64,000 nt of DNA. Origin: JAKAWQ01 sp035509315 (lineage in GTDB: Bacteria > Pseudomonadota > Alphaproteobacteria > Acetobacterales > Acetobacteraceae). The notes below the pieces were generated by a model that saw only the letters and a list, made by a program, of their open reading frames with translations, ran no database searches and was not told the origin of the DNA. Every line of letters begins with the position of its first letter. Position 1 is the stretch's first letter. The translations under genes were made by a program, and so were the position numbers. Positions 17,813 through 25,327 of the stretch are shown piece by piece. Location: positions 201,547 through 265,546 of the forward strand of contig DATJLS010000054.1 of assembly GCA_035509315.1 (NCBI GenBank), read 5' to 3'.

Positions 17813-18514
17813 TCAGCGGATGCTGTGATCGGGTGCGTCGAGCTGGAGGCCGGCGGAGACGAGCGCCGAGCCCCCCGGCGCGGCATAGGGCGCAGGCGCT
17901 TCCGCCACTTCGACATGACCTTCCCAGCCCGCCAACCCACCATTGGAAAGCCCGCTCGCCCGGATCGCGCTGAGATCGCTCGGGCTCATCGGCGGCACGG
18001 GCAGGTTTTCGGCCACCATCTCGGCCGGCAACGCCCCCGGGCGCGCATGATAGATGAAGCCGTAGGTCGGATAATCGGAGCCGAAATGCCCCCCGCCGAT
18101 GCTGACGCGCACCTCCGTCCAGTCATTCTCGGGCGAGACGTCCACCACCGGCACGCCGAGCCGGATCACGCCCGCCGGAAGCCAGTTCGCCTGATCGACC
18201 AGGATCTCACGCGAATTCACGATCCCGCTCACCACGGCGACATGTCCGAGCGGCATGCTGCGAATCGAGCGAAAGGCCAGCACGGCGCCCGGCTCCGGTA
18301 CCTGCCCGCGAGCATAATGGCCGGCGGCGTTGTACCACCATTGCCAGGCATTGCCCGGCAAGTTGATGCCGCTGCGCTGGATCGCATAGGGCACGCAGGA
18401 GACGAAGTAGTAGCGCGCCTGGGCCGGTCTGGGAGAAGCAAGCGAGAGAAAGGCGGTCAAAGGAAGGAGGAACAAGCCAAAGAAAAGATGCGAGAATCCC
18501 TTCTTCCGCCGCAT
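17813..18514 (-). CDS. Secreted CHAP-domain peptidoglycan amidase/endopeptidase
   Basis: A 233-residue exported protein. The N-terminus MRRKKGFSHLFFGLFLLPLTAFLSLASPRPAQA is a long Sec signal. The mature N-terminus is a CHAP (NlpC/P60-like) domain: catalytic Cys in 'YFVSCVPYAIQRSG', a WWYNAAG segment, and the catalytic His in MPLGHVAVVSG followed by 'ILVDQANW'. CHAP enzymes cut peptidoglycan at amide or peptide bonds, so a role in cell-wall turnover is expected. The C-terminal ~70 residues are Pro/Ala-rich and low in complexity. The gene stands alone, leftward, with about 200 bp on each side holding no other gene. Confidence 0.82.
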   Translation of the reverse strand: MRRKKGFSHLFFGLFLLPLTAFLSLASPRPAQARYYFVSCVPYAIQRSGINLPGNAWQWWYNAAGHYARGQVPEPGAVLAFRSIRSMPLGHVAVVSGIVNSREILVDQANWLPAGVIRLGVPVVDVSPENDWTEVRVSIGGGHFGSDYPTYGFIYHARPGALPAEMVAENLPVPPMSPSDLSAIRASGLSNGGLAGWEGHVEVAEAPAPYAAPGGSALVSAGLQLDAPDHSIR

Positions 18515-18680
18515 GCTCGCTACCCCCTTTGTTACGAACGCCGCAGTTCCGTAACCTCAGGGATGCGCTGCGCGCAAATCACATCGTGCCGGAATCAATC
18601 ATCGGAGCGCAATTTTTCAATCCATGCTTGTGGATATTTGCTCAGTTTATGACTGAAATCCTACGTAACGAGTCGTGAGC

Positions 18681-19031
18681 TTATTTGCAGGCAGTGACCA
18701 TGATCTCCACGAGATGGCGAGGATCGGCCATGTCCGCCTGCACGCATGCGCGCGCCGGCGCTCCGCCGGCAGGAAGCCACGCGGCCCAGATTTCGTTCAT
18801 GGCCTCACGGTCGCGGATATCCTTGACCCAGATCTGGGCCTGGAGAAGGCGGGTCTTGTCCGTGCCGTGGGCTTCCAGAAGCCGGTCAATCTCGTCCAGA
18901 ACCTGCCGGGTCTGACCTTTGATATCGAGCGAGAGATCGCTGGCCGTGGCTCCAGCCAGAAATACGAACCCATGATATTCAACGGCTTGAGATAGAATCT
19001 TGCCGGCGTCTGTCCGGATGATCTTGCTCAT
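18681..19031 (-). CDS. RidA-family reactive-intermediate deaminase
   Basis: A 116-residue RidA/YjgF/UK114 protein. The fold is recognisable from VEYHGFVFLAGATA near residue 17, the helix QTRQVLDEIDRLLEAHGTDK, and GAPARACVQADMADPRHLVEIMVTA at the C-terminus, where the conserved Arg before the Cys matches the carboxylate-binding Arg of RidA. RidA proteins hydrolyse enamine/imine intermediates such as 2-aminoacrylate. This member lacks the full canonical C-terminus of E. coli RidA, so it may belong to an Rid2-7 subgroup with a different substrate. ATG 19031 is the only sensible start. A family-A palindromic repeat lies just upstream. Confidence 0.88.
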   Translation of the reverse strand: MSKIIRTDAGKILSQAVEYHGFVFLAGATASDLSLDIKGQTRQVLDEIDRLLEAHGTDKTRLLQAQIWVKDIRDREAMNEIWAAWLPAGGAPARACVQADMADPRHLVEIMVTACK

Positions 19032-19061
19032 GGCACCCCTTCGCGCGATCGGCCCGATTCT

Positions 19062-19183
19062 CGAGCGGGATGAGATCGCTCGCGCTCACGGATCCCACCC
19101 TCAATCATTGTTTCATCGCGTGAGTCTGTTTTTTCGCGTGAGTCTGGCCTGCGATGATTCCCCCTTCGGTTGTCACGCTCTAG
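19062..19183 (-). repeat. Palindromic repeat family A, copy 2 (longest, divergent)
   Basis: Read on minus it starts TAGAGCGTGACAACCGAAGG, has the block ACTCACGCGA twice (an internal duplication of about 20 bp), then GATCTCATCCCGCTCGAG at the end. It fills most of the gap between ridA and the next lipoprotein gene. Confidence 0.7.
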
Positions 19184-19225
19184 GGCCTCCGTCCTGCCCC
19201 GACAAGAACCGGGATCGCGGGAGGA

Positions 19226-19624
19226 TCAGGGAGCGGGCGGAGACGCCGGTGGCGGCGCTGGAGGCAGCGGGGGCGGAGGAGGAGCCGCCGATGCCCGCGC
19301 CGGGGCCGGCGCGATCGGGGACGGGCCGCTTGCGCCGCGAAGGCAGTCCTGAACCATTTGCCGGTGGCTGTACTGGTCGGCAAGGCTCTGTACCTGGGCA
19401 AATTGCGGCGTCGTGGAGGCGTAGGGCGTGAGGCTGCTGTCGGGCTGGTAGAGGCTGGAGCGATTCTGGATCAGGAACTGCTGCTCCGCCTGGCTGCGGC
19501 AGGCCGCGATGGCCGCCTGCTGCTGCGGCGTCGGCGGTGGCGGCGTCTCGCAGCCGACAAGTCCCGCGAGGACGAGGACCGCGCCGAGGGCGCAGCAGCC
19601 AAAAGGGAGCGGCTTCAGGATCAT
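19226..19624 (-). CDS. Small proline-rich lipoprotein, function unknown
   Basis: A 132-residue predicted lipoprotein. The N-terminus MILKPLPFGCCALGAVLVLAGLVGC ends in a lipobox LVGC, followed by a Pro-rich patch. The middle has 'AACRSQAEQQFLIQNRSSLYQ' and QMVQDCLRGA, with two Cys that could pair. The C-terminal 30 residues are almost only Ala and Pro, typical of a flexible envelope-spanning tail. No known domain was recognised. ATG 19624 begins the signal; the open frame further upstream does not. It lies 71 bp downstream of the kefC-type gene in the same direction. Confidence 0.65.
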   Translation of the reverse strand: MILKPLPFGCCALGAVLVLAGLVGCETPPPPTPQQQAAIAACRSQAEQQFLIQNRSSLYQPDSSLTPYASTTPQFAQVQSLADQYSHRQMVQDCLRGASGPSPIAPAPARASAAPPPPPLPPAPPPASPPAP

Positions 19625-19695
19625 GGCGGCAGGATGAACCCCTGGCGTGGCGGGCGCCAGACCTGGCTCGCAGTGCCTGGCTCGTGAAATCCAGC

Positions 19696-21471
19696 TCATG
19701 CGCGTTCGCGATCGGCCTCGAGCAGAACGGCAAGCTCTTCGGCCGCCTGCTGGGTCGTCTGGATAAGCTGCTTCTCATCCATATAGATCGCATGCGTCTC
19801 GGCAAGCAGGCGCTCGTCGTACTCGCTGAAGATCTCGGTCGTGCGCTTGGCCTCGGCACCTGGCACGCCGAGCTCCTCGAGCGCCATCTCCGCGAGCCTG
19901 AGGCTTGAGAAGAACGTCTCGCGGATGATCCGGCTTACACCGCGGTCCATGAGCATATGGGCCGCGCGCCGGTCGCGTGCGCGAGCGAGAATTTTCAGAT
20001 GGGGGAAGTCGCTCTTCGCGGTCTCGACGATCTTCAGAGTCTCGTCGAGCTCGTCGGGCGCGATGATGATCAGCCGCGCCGTCTCCGCGCCGGCTGCGCG
20101 CAGCACATCCGGCCTTGCCGGGTCCCCGAAATAGACCCGGCCACCAAAACGGCGCACCACGGCGATCTGCGCCGGACTGCGATCGAGCGCGGTGAAGGGA
20201 ATATGTTGCAGGCTGAGGATGCGGCCGACGATCTGGCCCACGCGCCCGAAGCCGCAGATGAGGACTGGGGGGTCCGATTGAGGTATCGCGTCCGGCGGCT
20301 CCGGTTTCTGCCTCTCGAAGCGCGGGACCAGGAATTGCTCCGAGGCGGCGAAAAGCAGCGGCGTCGCCGCCATCGAGAACGCGGTCGCGAGCGTGGCGAA
20401 AGAAGCAGCTTGATGGGAGAGTGCGCCGAAACCCTCGGCGGAGGAGAAGAAGACGAAGGTGAGCTCGCTCCCTTGCGCCATCGCAATCGCGAAGCGCAGC
20501 GCGCCCCCCACTGTCTCGCGCTTGAGGAAACCCAGGCCGAAGGCGATCGCGCCCTTGATCACGATGAGGCCGATGACGGCGGCCGCGACTTCGAGCGGTC
20601 GGGTCCTGGCGAGGGACAGATCGGCCGACATGCCGACGGAAAGGAAGAAGAAGCCAAGGAGCAGGCCCTGGAAGGGTTCGATATCCGCCTGCAGCTCATG
20701 GCGATACTCGGAATCCGAGAGCAGCACGCCGGCCGCGAAGGCCCCGAGCGAAGGCGAGAGTCCGGCGATCTCGGCGATCTGGGCAGCCCCCAGCACCACA
20801 AGGAGCGCTGTCGCGGTGAAGAGCTCCGGGGTGCGCGCCCCGCCCACGATGGCGAAAGCCGAGCGGAGAAAGAACTGCCCGGCGAGCAGGATCACCGCGA
20901 TCGCGGCGAGCGTCCGCCCGACCTGAAGCCATGGGAGATGGGTCGGCAGATGCAGTGACGGCAGATGCCCGGGTGCAAGCAGCGGCAGCAGCGCCACCAG
21001 CGGAACGAAGGCGATATCCTGAAAGAGCAGGACCGCGAACGCATCCCGCCCGGGCGGCGAGGCATGCAGGTTCCGTTCCCGCAGCATCGGCAGCACGATC
21101 GCGGTCGAGGAAAGGGCGAGGCCGGCACCGAGGACCAGGCAATCTCTCCAGGGGATGCCAGCGGTCCAGCCGAGCGCGGCGATCACCGTCGCGGTGGGCA
21201 CGAGCTGACCGGGACCAAGCCCGAGCAGTGATTTGCGCAGTAGCCACAGCCGGTGCGGCCGGAGCTCAAGCCCGATCAGGAACAGCAGCATGATGATGCC
21301 GAGCGTCGAGACGGCGGCGATCTGATTGACATTGCTCACGAGCGCGAGCCCGGTGGGACCGATCACGGCGCCGGCCAGGAGATAGCCGAGGATGCTGCCG
21401 AGACCGAGGCGGCGGCTGAGGGTGACCGCAATCGCGATCGCCCCGAGCAGAATGACGAGAGCGGTGAGCAT
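19696..21471 (-). CDS. CPA2 (KefB/KefC-type) monovalent cation:proton antiporter
   Basis: A 591-residue antiporter. Residues about 1-390 contain 12-13 hydrophobic segments of the Na+/H+ exchanger fold, with GYLLAGAVIGPTGL, 'LIGLELRPHRLW', LALSSTAIVLPML and FLSVGMSADLS, motifs typical of KefB/KefC. Residues about 415-540 form an RCK (TrkA-N) domain with the Rossmann motif ICGFGRVGQIVGR. The RCK domain usually binds nucleotides or glutathione adducts to gate K+ efflux, but glutathione control here is inference and no KefF/KefG partner is adjacent. ATG 21471 starts the first membrane helix (MLTALVILLGA); the open frame continuing to 21654 runs through a palindromic repeat and is rejected. Confidence 0.9.
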   Translation of the reverse strand: MLTALVILLGAIAIAVTLSRRLGLGSILGYLLAGAVIGPTGLALVSNVNQIAAVSTLGIIMLLFLIGLELRPHRLWLLRKSLLGLGPGQLVPTATVIAALGWTAGIPWRDCLVLGAGLALSSTAIVLPMLRERNLHASPPGRDAFAVLLFQDIAFVPLVALLPLLAPGHLPSLHLPTHLPWLQVGRTLAAIAVILLAGQFFLRSAFAIVGGARTPELFTATALLVVLGAAQIAEIAGLSPSLGAFAAGVLLSDSEYRHELQADIEPFQGLLLGFFFLSVGMSADLSLARTRPLEVAAAVIGLIVIKGAIAFGLGFLKRETVGGALRFAIAMAQGSELTFVFFSSAEGFGALSHQAASFATLATAFSMAATPLLFAASEQFLVPRFERQKPEPPDAIPQSDPPVLICGFGRVGQIVGRILSLQHIPFTALDRSPAQIAVVRRFGGRVYFGDPARPDVLRAAGAETARLIIIAPDELDETLKIVETAKSDFPHLKILARARDRRAAHMLMDRGVSRIIRETFFSSLRLAEMALEELGVPGAEAKRTTEIFSEYDERLLAETHAIYMDEKQLIQTTQQAAEELAVLLEADRERA

Positions 21472-21482
21472 GGACCCTTCTA

Positions 21483-21572
21483 GAGCGTGATCGCCGAAGG
21501 TGGCATCACCGAAGGCGTGAATCACGCGCGAAAACAAAGGACGAGAGCGGGATTCGTGAGCGCGGGCAATCC
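21483..21572 (+). repeat. Palindromic repeat family A, copy 3
   Basis: Starts GAGCGTGATCGCCGAAGGTG, then CATCACC, TGAATCACGCGCGAAAACA and GAGCGGGATTCGTGAGCG. It lies 12 bp upstream of the KefC-type start codon and is followed 136 bp later by an oppositely oriented copy. The 335-bp gap at 21472-21806 holds only these two copies plus a partial GAGCGTAATGAC match near 21611. Confidence 0.8.
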
Positions 21573-21708
21573 AACCCGCCGTCGCGGGCCCGGTGGCGGC
21601 GGTGAGGCAAGAGCGTAATGACTTTACATCGTCACGTTCTGATCGTGCTCGCAAGACGGAGAGCGGGCACGGTTTGCGGGAGCCTGCGCGAGCGTCTGCC
21701 GCATCTGG

Positions 21709-21807
21709 AACGGGATGCGCTCGCTTGCGCTCCCTTATGCCACTCTCGCCATCTGTTTTCCCGCGTGATTCACGCCTTCGGTGATTCCACCTCCGGTCAT
21801 CACGCTC
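21709..21807 (-). repeat. Palindromic repeat family A, copy 4, supplies a stop codon
   Basis: On minus the unit reads TAGAGCGTGATGACCGGAGG, then GGAATCACC, GTGAATCACGCGGGAAAACA and a degenerate terminal stem. The TAG at its outer edge is the stop codon of the SMP-30 gene, so the repeat border defines that protein's C-terminus. Confidence 0.8.
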
Positions 21808-22727
21808 TAGCGCGTGTGTGCGAGCTTGAGGCCAGGCTCGGGCCAGTCCAGCACGGCGAGCCGACCGGTGCCGGAGAGCGTGACATAGGCGGTGTGGAGA
21901 TCGGGCCCGCCGAAGCAGAGATTGGTTGTCATCGGGTCCGGCAATTTCACCTGGCTGAGGACATCTCCGCCAGGCGAGGCGACGGTGATGGCCCCGCTCA
22001 CCAGCGTGGCAACACAGATATTGCCGGCAGCTGTGACCGCGAGACTGTCGAAGCGCTGATAGCCCGGCAGGCCAACCACCAGACGCCCGCCATGGGGCGA
22101 CGGCCAGGGCTGCTTCGCGACCTTGCCGGGTTCCTCGATATCGAACGCCCAGAGGCGCGATGTTTCCGTCTCCGCAACATAGAGTGTCTGCCCGTCGGGT
22201 GAGAGGCCGATCCCGTTCGGGGTGAGGACGGGATGGGCGACCTCGACGATGCGCGAGCCATCGGCACGCGCGTAATAGACGCCGCCATGATCGCGCTCGT
22301 GCGGGCGGTTCTTCCCGAGATCGGTGAAATAGAAGCCGCCATGCGCGTCGAAGACGAGGTCGTTCGGCCCCCGCAGCTTTCGCCCGTCACAGGCATCGTA
22401 CAGCAGGCTGACCGCGCCGCTCGCTTGGTCGATACGTTCGATGCGCCCGCCGGTGTAATCGTCGGGCTGGTATCCGGTGCGCAGGATCTTTCCGTCATCG
22501 ATCCAGCCGAAGCCGCCATTGTTGCAGCAATAGAATGCCCCGTCGGGGCCGATCGCAAGGCCGTTGGGTCCGCCGCCCGGTGTTGCGATCGTTGTGATCG
22601 CGCCGCTCGCGCCGACGCGGCTTATCCTGCCCCGGGCGATCTCCACGAGTGCTACGGACCCATCCGCCATCGCAACCGGGCCTTCCGGAAAGCGCAGCCC
22701 CGTGGCCAGGATTTTCGGCTCCACCAT
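21807..22727 (-). CDS. SMP-30 / gluconolactonase-family lactonase
   Basis: A 306-residue six-bladed beta-propeller of the SMP-30/gluconolaconase/LRE family, which hydrolyse sugar lactones with a bound divalent metal. Metal-ligand motifs visible are FPEGPV (Glu near residue 15), GPNDLVFDAHGGFYFTD (Asn-Asp near 120), and LTPNGIGLSPDGQTLYVAET (Asn near 170). A further conserved Asp sits in RFDSLAV. There is no signal peptide, so it acts in the cytoplasm. The substrate lactone is not evident from context, as the neighbours are thiE and an antiporter. The start ATG 22727 follows 'gggaaaaagag', a plausible ribosome site. The stop lies at the edge of a palindromic repeat. Confidence 0.88.
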   Translation of the reverse strand: MVEPKILATGLRFPEGPVAMADGSVALVEIARGRISRVGASGAITTIATPGGGPNGLAIGPDGAFYCCNNGGFGWIDDGKILRTGYQPDDYTGGRIERIDQASGAVSLLYDACDGRKLRGPNDLVFDAHGGFYFTDLGKNRPHERDHGGVYYARADGSRIVEVAHPVLTPNGIGLSPDGQTLYVAETETSRLWAFDIEEPGKVAKQPWPSPHGGRLVVGLPGYQRFDSLAVTAAGNICVATLVSGAITVASPGGDVLSQVKLPDPMTTNLCFGGPDLHTAYVTLSGTGRLAVLDWPEPGLKLAHTR

Positions 22728-22742
22728 CTCTTTTTCCCCACG

Positions 22743-23399
22743 TCATGCGGTGTCGAGCGAAGCTGCGATTGCCGCGTTGAGGGCGCGCACGCCTGTGGCC
22801 GGGCCCTCGGGATGGTTCCAGACGGAACCGACGACGGCCAGAAAATCGGCCCCCGCTTTCACCAGAGGGGCACAGTTCGCGGCGGTGATCCCGCCGATCG
22901 CCACAGAAGGGATCTCCGTCAGCTCCGACCACCAGCCCAGGATCTCCGGATCCGCATGTGTCGGCGCCGCCTTCGTCGTGGTGGGAAAGAAGGCGCCGAA
23001 CGCGGCATAATCCGCCCCGTCTTCGCCCGCCCGCATGGCGAGATCGCGGCTCGCATGGCAGGTCACGCCGAGAGTGCGGTCGGGGCCGAGGATACGCCGC
23101 GCCTCTTTCCCCGCCATATCGGTCTGACCGACATGGGCGCCATCGCAGCCCGTCTCGACGGCGAGGTCGGGCCGATCGTTGAGGATGAAGGCAACGCCGC
23201 GGGACTGAGCGACCGGGGCAAGGACAGCGATGGCGTGTCTCAGGACGGCATCGTCGATCTCCTTAAGCCGGAGCTGCACGGCCGCAACATCGCCGGCATC
23301 GAGCGCGGCGGCGAGATCGTCTCGGAAACGTTCCGGCGCGAGCCTCGGTGGCGTGACCAGGTAAAGCCGACAAACCCGTGTGCCGCCCGTTTCGCTCAA
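22743..23399 (-). CDS. thiE: Thiamine phosphate synthase
   Basis: Joins the pyrimidine (HMP-PP) and thiazole (THZ-P) halves into thiamine phosphate. The 218-residue TIM barrel shows 'LYLVTPPRL' at strand 1, VQLRLKEIDD (family K/R in strand 2), FILNDRPDLAVETGCDGAHVGQ with the Mg-binding Asp, ARRILGPDRTLGVTCHA, FFPTTTKA for pyrophosphate binding, and SVAIGGITAANCAPLVKAGADFLAVVG. The other thi genes are not here, so this is an isolated copy; no THI-box riboswitch was recognised in the 156 bp upstream, which instead hold a palindromic repeat. SMP-30 follows 15 bp downstream and may share the transcript. Confidence 0.9.
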   Translation of the reverse strand: MSETGGTRVCRLYLVTPPRLAPERFRDDLAAALDAGDVAAVQLRLKEIDDAVLRHAIAVLAPVAQSRGVAFILNDRPDLAVETGCDGAHVGQTDMAGKEARRILGPDRTLGVTCHASRDLAMRAGEDGADYAAFGAFFPTTTKAAPTHADPEILGWWSELTEIPSVAIGGITAANCAPLVKAGADFLAVVGSVWNHPEGPATGVRALNAAIAASLDTA

Positions 23400-23446
23400 T
23401 TCACTGCTTTCCCTGAAGAGCCGGGCACCCTTTCGAGCAAGAGGCG

Positions 23447-23536
23447 TTCGCTCGCGCTTACCGATCCCGCTCTCGCCACTTGTTTTCCCGCGTGATTCAC
23501 GCCTCCGGTTTTCCCGCCTCCGGCGATCACGCTCTA
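23447..23536 (-). repeat. Palindromic repeat family A, copy 5
   Basis: On minus it reads TAGAGCGTGATCGCCGGAGG, GGAAAACCGGAGG, CGTGAATCACGCGGGAAAACA, GAGAGCGGGATCGGTAAGCG. It occupies the space between thiE and the upstream hypothetical gene. The first internal GATCACC block is degraded in this copy. Confidence 0.8.
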
Positions 23537-23555
23537 CGCGATGCCGCCCACCCTG

Positions 23556-23993
23556 TCATGAGGAGGTCTGCCGGAGCCAGGCGGCCAGCCCGCGCGCGGC
23601 TTCCGGCCGGGCAAGATCGAGCGCCGGGGGGGCGGCGGGAAGCAGGCGCGCGCCGAGCCGGGCAGCGCTTTCTGCAAGCATCGGAAAGGCCGGGCAGAGC
23701 GGGTCCAGCACGATCCCTCTGAGGCCGATCCGCAAGGCTTCGAGGGCGCGGCCCGGCGCATCCGCGCAATCGAGGAGATCCGTGGCATCGGTCTCCGGAA
23801 ATCGTCCGCACGCCAGTTCGATCATGGCCTGCCACCAGCCCGCGCCGGCATAGAGCGCCGCCCCCGGCGCCGAGAGCAAGATGAGCGGCAGGCCCGGTGC
23901 CAGAGCCGTGCAGGCATCGGCGAGCCCATGCACGATCACCGCTCTCGGGATGCCCAAAAGGACGCCCGGGGGAATGATCGTTCGCAGGATCAT
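23556..23993 (-). CDS. Conserved-looking hypothetical protein
   Basis: A 145-residue soluble protein that was not recognised. It is rich in Ala, Leu and Pro with segments 'GIPRAVIVHGLADACTALA', LILLSAPGAALYAGAGWW and EALRIGLRGIVLDPLCPAF that look like alternating strands and helices of an alpha/beta fold. No catalytic motif is evident. The gene is divergent from the zapA cluster and uses ATG 23993. Codon use fits the surrounding genes. The gap to the opposite small coiled-coil gene is about 80 bp, so a shared promoter region is likely. Confidence 0.6.
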   Translation of the reverse strand: MILRTIIPPGVLLGIPRAVIVHGLADACTALAPGLPLILLSAPGAALYAGAGWWQAMIELACGRFPETDATDLLDCADAPGRALEALRIGLRGIVLDPLCPAFPMLAESAARLGARLLPAAPPALDLARPEAARGLAAWLRQTSS

Positions 23994-24073
23994 GCTTGAC
24001 GTTCAAGCAATTGCGCGCGTTGATTGCAACTGTGCTGGAAAATTCGAGGAAGCCTGTGGCTTCGGAGTCGAGG

Positions 24074-24259
24074 ATGCCGGAGAGCGAGGAGGTGGCTGCC
24101 GCGGCGGCGCGCCTCGAGGCGGCCCTGGAACGAATTGCCCAGCAGGCAGCGAAGCGACCGCCGGAGGAAGGCGGAGAGGATCGGCGCATTGCCGAGGTGG
24201 TATCACGGCTCGAGGCGCTGATCGCGACCGTGCGCAGCGCCCTTGCCAGGCCGAATTGA
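24074..24259 (+). CDS. Small coiled-coil protein upstream of zapA
   Basis: A 61-residue hydrophilic protein consisting of helix-forming heptads (AAAAARLEAALERIAQQAAK and RIAEVVSRLEALIATVRSAL), probably a short coiled coil. It sits 16 bp upstream of zapA, and small coiled-coil proteins are common at this position in alphaproteobacteria, so a link to cell division is inferred from position only. ATG 24074 was chosen. The frame is open from TTG 23996, but that upstream stretch begins with TTGACG, a good -35 box, and its translation is not coiled coil, so it may be promoter rather than coding. Confidence 0.6.
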   Translation: MPESEEVAAAAARLEAALERIAQQAAKRPPEEGGEDRRIAEVVSRLEALIATVRSALARPN

Positions 24260-24275
24260 GGGGTGAGGGGCCTGC

Positions 24276-24599
24276 ATGGCGGAAGTGAGCGTACGCGTGA
24301 ACGGCTATGTCTATACCGTCGGCTGCGAGGACGGGCAGGAGGCGCATCTGCAGGCGATGGCCGGCGAAGTCGACACACGGATCACCAGCATCAAGGCGGT
24401 TGGCGCGCAGAGTGGCGAGGCGCGGCTGCTGCTGCTGGCCGCACTGCTTCTCGCCGACGAGCTTTCGGACATGAAGCTCACGAAGCCTGAGCCCTCGCCC
24501 GGGGCCTTGTCTCAGGGCCGGGATGCCGTTCTCGCCCGCCGGCTCGGCCGGCTTGCCGGTCGCGCCGAAGCGATTGCCGACGCCCTTGAGCGACCTTAA
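24276..24599 (+). CDS. zapA: Cell division protein ZapA
   Basis: ZapA binds FtsZ and bundles protofilaments at the division site. The 107-residue protein begins with the ZapA N-terminus 'AEVSVRVNGYVYTVGCEDGQE', followed by HLQAMAGEVDTRITSIKA and then the coiled-coil 'EARLLLLAALLLADELSDM' helix used for tetramer formation. The start ATG 24276 follows 'gaggggtgaggggcctgc', a clear ribosome site. The conserved order zapA - 6S RNA - 5-formyl-THF cyclo-ligase supports the call. Confidence 0.93.
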   Translation: MAEVSVRVNGYVYTVGCEDGQEAHLQAMAGEVDTRITSIKAVGAQSGEARLLLLAALLLADELSDMKLTKPEPSPGALSQGRDAVLARRLGRLAGRAEAIADALERP

Positions 24600-24606
24600 A
24601 TTGGGT

Positions 24607-24764
24607 CATGCGGGGCTGCCCGGTGCGTCAGGCAATTCATCCCCGGGGCCAGTAAGCATCCTCTCGGGAGCTGGCGCTGCCGCGATCCTGGTCGCGGTAT
24701 CCGGCGCCCACCTGCAAGCGCAGGCCTTGGGAGGGTGAGACGCCAACGGCCATGGCGGCTCCGC
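24607..24764 (+). ncRNA. ssrS: 6S RNA
   Basis: The segment between zapA and the cyclo-ligase has the size, position and sequence pattern of alphaproteobacterial 6S RNA, which mimics an open promoter and binds sigma-70 RNA polymerase. The closing stem pairs GCGGGGCTGCC (24610-24620) with GGCGGCTCCGC (24754-24764). Family-like stretches include GCCAGTAAGCATCCTCTCGG, GATCCTGGTCGCGGTATCC, CCCACCTGC and GAGGGTGAGACGCC. Boundaries are estimated from pairing. The 3' strand of the closing stem covers the start codon of the cyclo-ligase (ATG 24752), so processing of the RNA could affect its translation. Confidence 0.85.
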
Positions 24765-25324
24765 ACCCCGATCTCAAGCGGATCAAGAAAGCGGCGCGGC
24801 TTGCGGCCCTCGCGCGGCGCGTCGGAGCAGACCCGGCGCTGGGTGAGCGTCTCGCTATCCACGTGCTTGCGGAAGCGCCGCCGCCCGAAGGGGCCATCGT
24901 CGCGGGCTATTGGCCGATCGGCGAGGAGATCGATATCCGCCCGCTGCTCATCCGCCTCAATGAGCGCGGCCATGTCATCGTGCTTCCCGAAACCCCGCGC
25001 CGCGGCGAGGTTCTGCGCTTCCGCCGCTGGGCACCCGGGGACGCGTTGATGCCGGGGCGCTTCGGCACTTTTGCCCCGCACGGGGAGATCATGATCCCTG
25101 ATTACATCGTCGTGCCGCTGCTTGCCTTCGACCGCGCGGGACGACGCCTCGGCTATGGCGGCGGTTATTACGACCGCACGCTCAAGGAATTGCCGGCGGT
25201 GCCGCGCGTCGGCGCGGCCTTCGCGATCCAGGAGATTCCCGAGGTTCCGGCCGGGCCGGCCGATATCCGGCTGCCGGCGGTCGCGACGGAGAATGGTGTC
25301 ATCTTGTGCACGGAAGATGGCTGA
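24752..25324 (+). CDS. fau: 5-formyltetrahydrofolate cyclo-ligase
   Basis: Converts 5-formyl-THF to 5,10-methenyl-THF with ATP, returning stored folate to one-carbon metabolism. The 190-residue protein shows 'IVAGYWPIGEEIDIRPLL' near residue 50 and the ATP-site motif DRAGRRLGYGGGYYDRTL near 128. Basic residues KRIKKAAR begin the protein. ATG 24752 lies inside the predicted 6S RNA closing stem; no closer in-frame start gives the family N-terminus. Linkage of this gene with 6S RNA is conserved in many proteobacteria. Its stop is 3 bp before the next gene. Confidence 0.93.
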   Translation: MAAPHPDLKRIKKAARLAALARRVGADPALGERLAIHVLAEAPPPEGAIVAGYWPIGEEIDIRPLLIRLNERGHVIVLPETPRRGEVLRFRRWAPGDALMPGRFGTFAPHGEIMIPDYIVVPLLAFDRAGRRLGYGGGYYDRTLKELPAVPRVGAAFAIQEIPEVPAGPADIRLPAVATENGVILCTEDG

Positions 25325-25327
25325 GGA

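Noticed and set aside
23400..23555. TPP riboswitch upstream of thiE
   Set aside because: No conserved THI-box elements were found; the interval is explained by a palindromic repeat.
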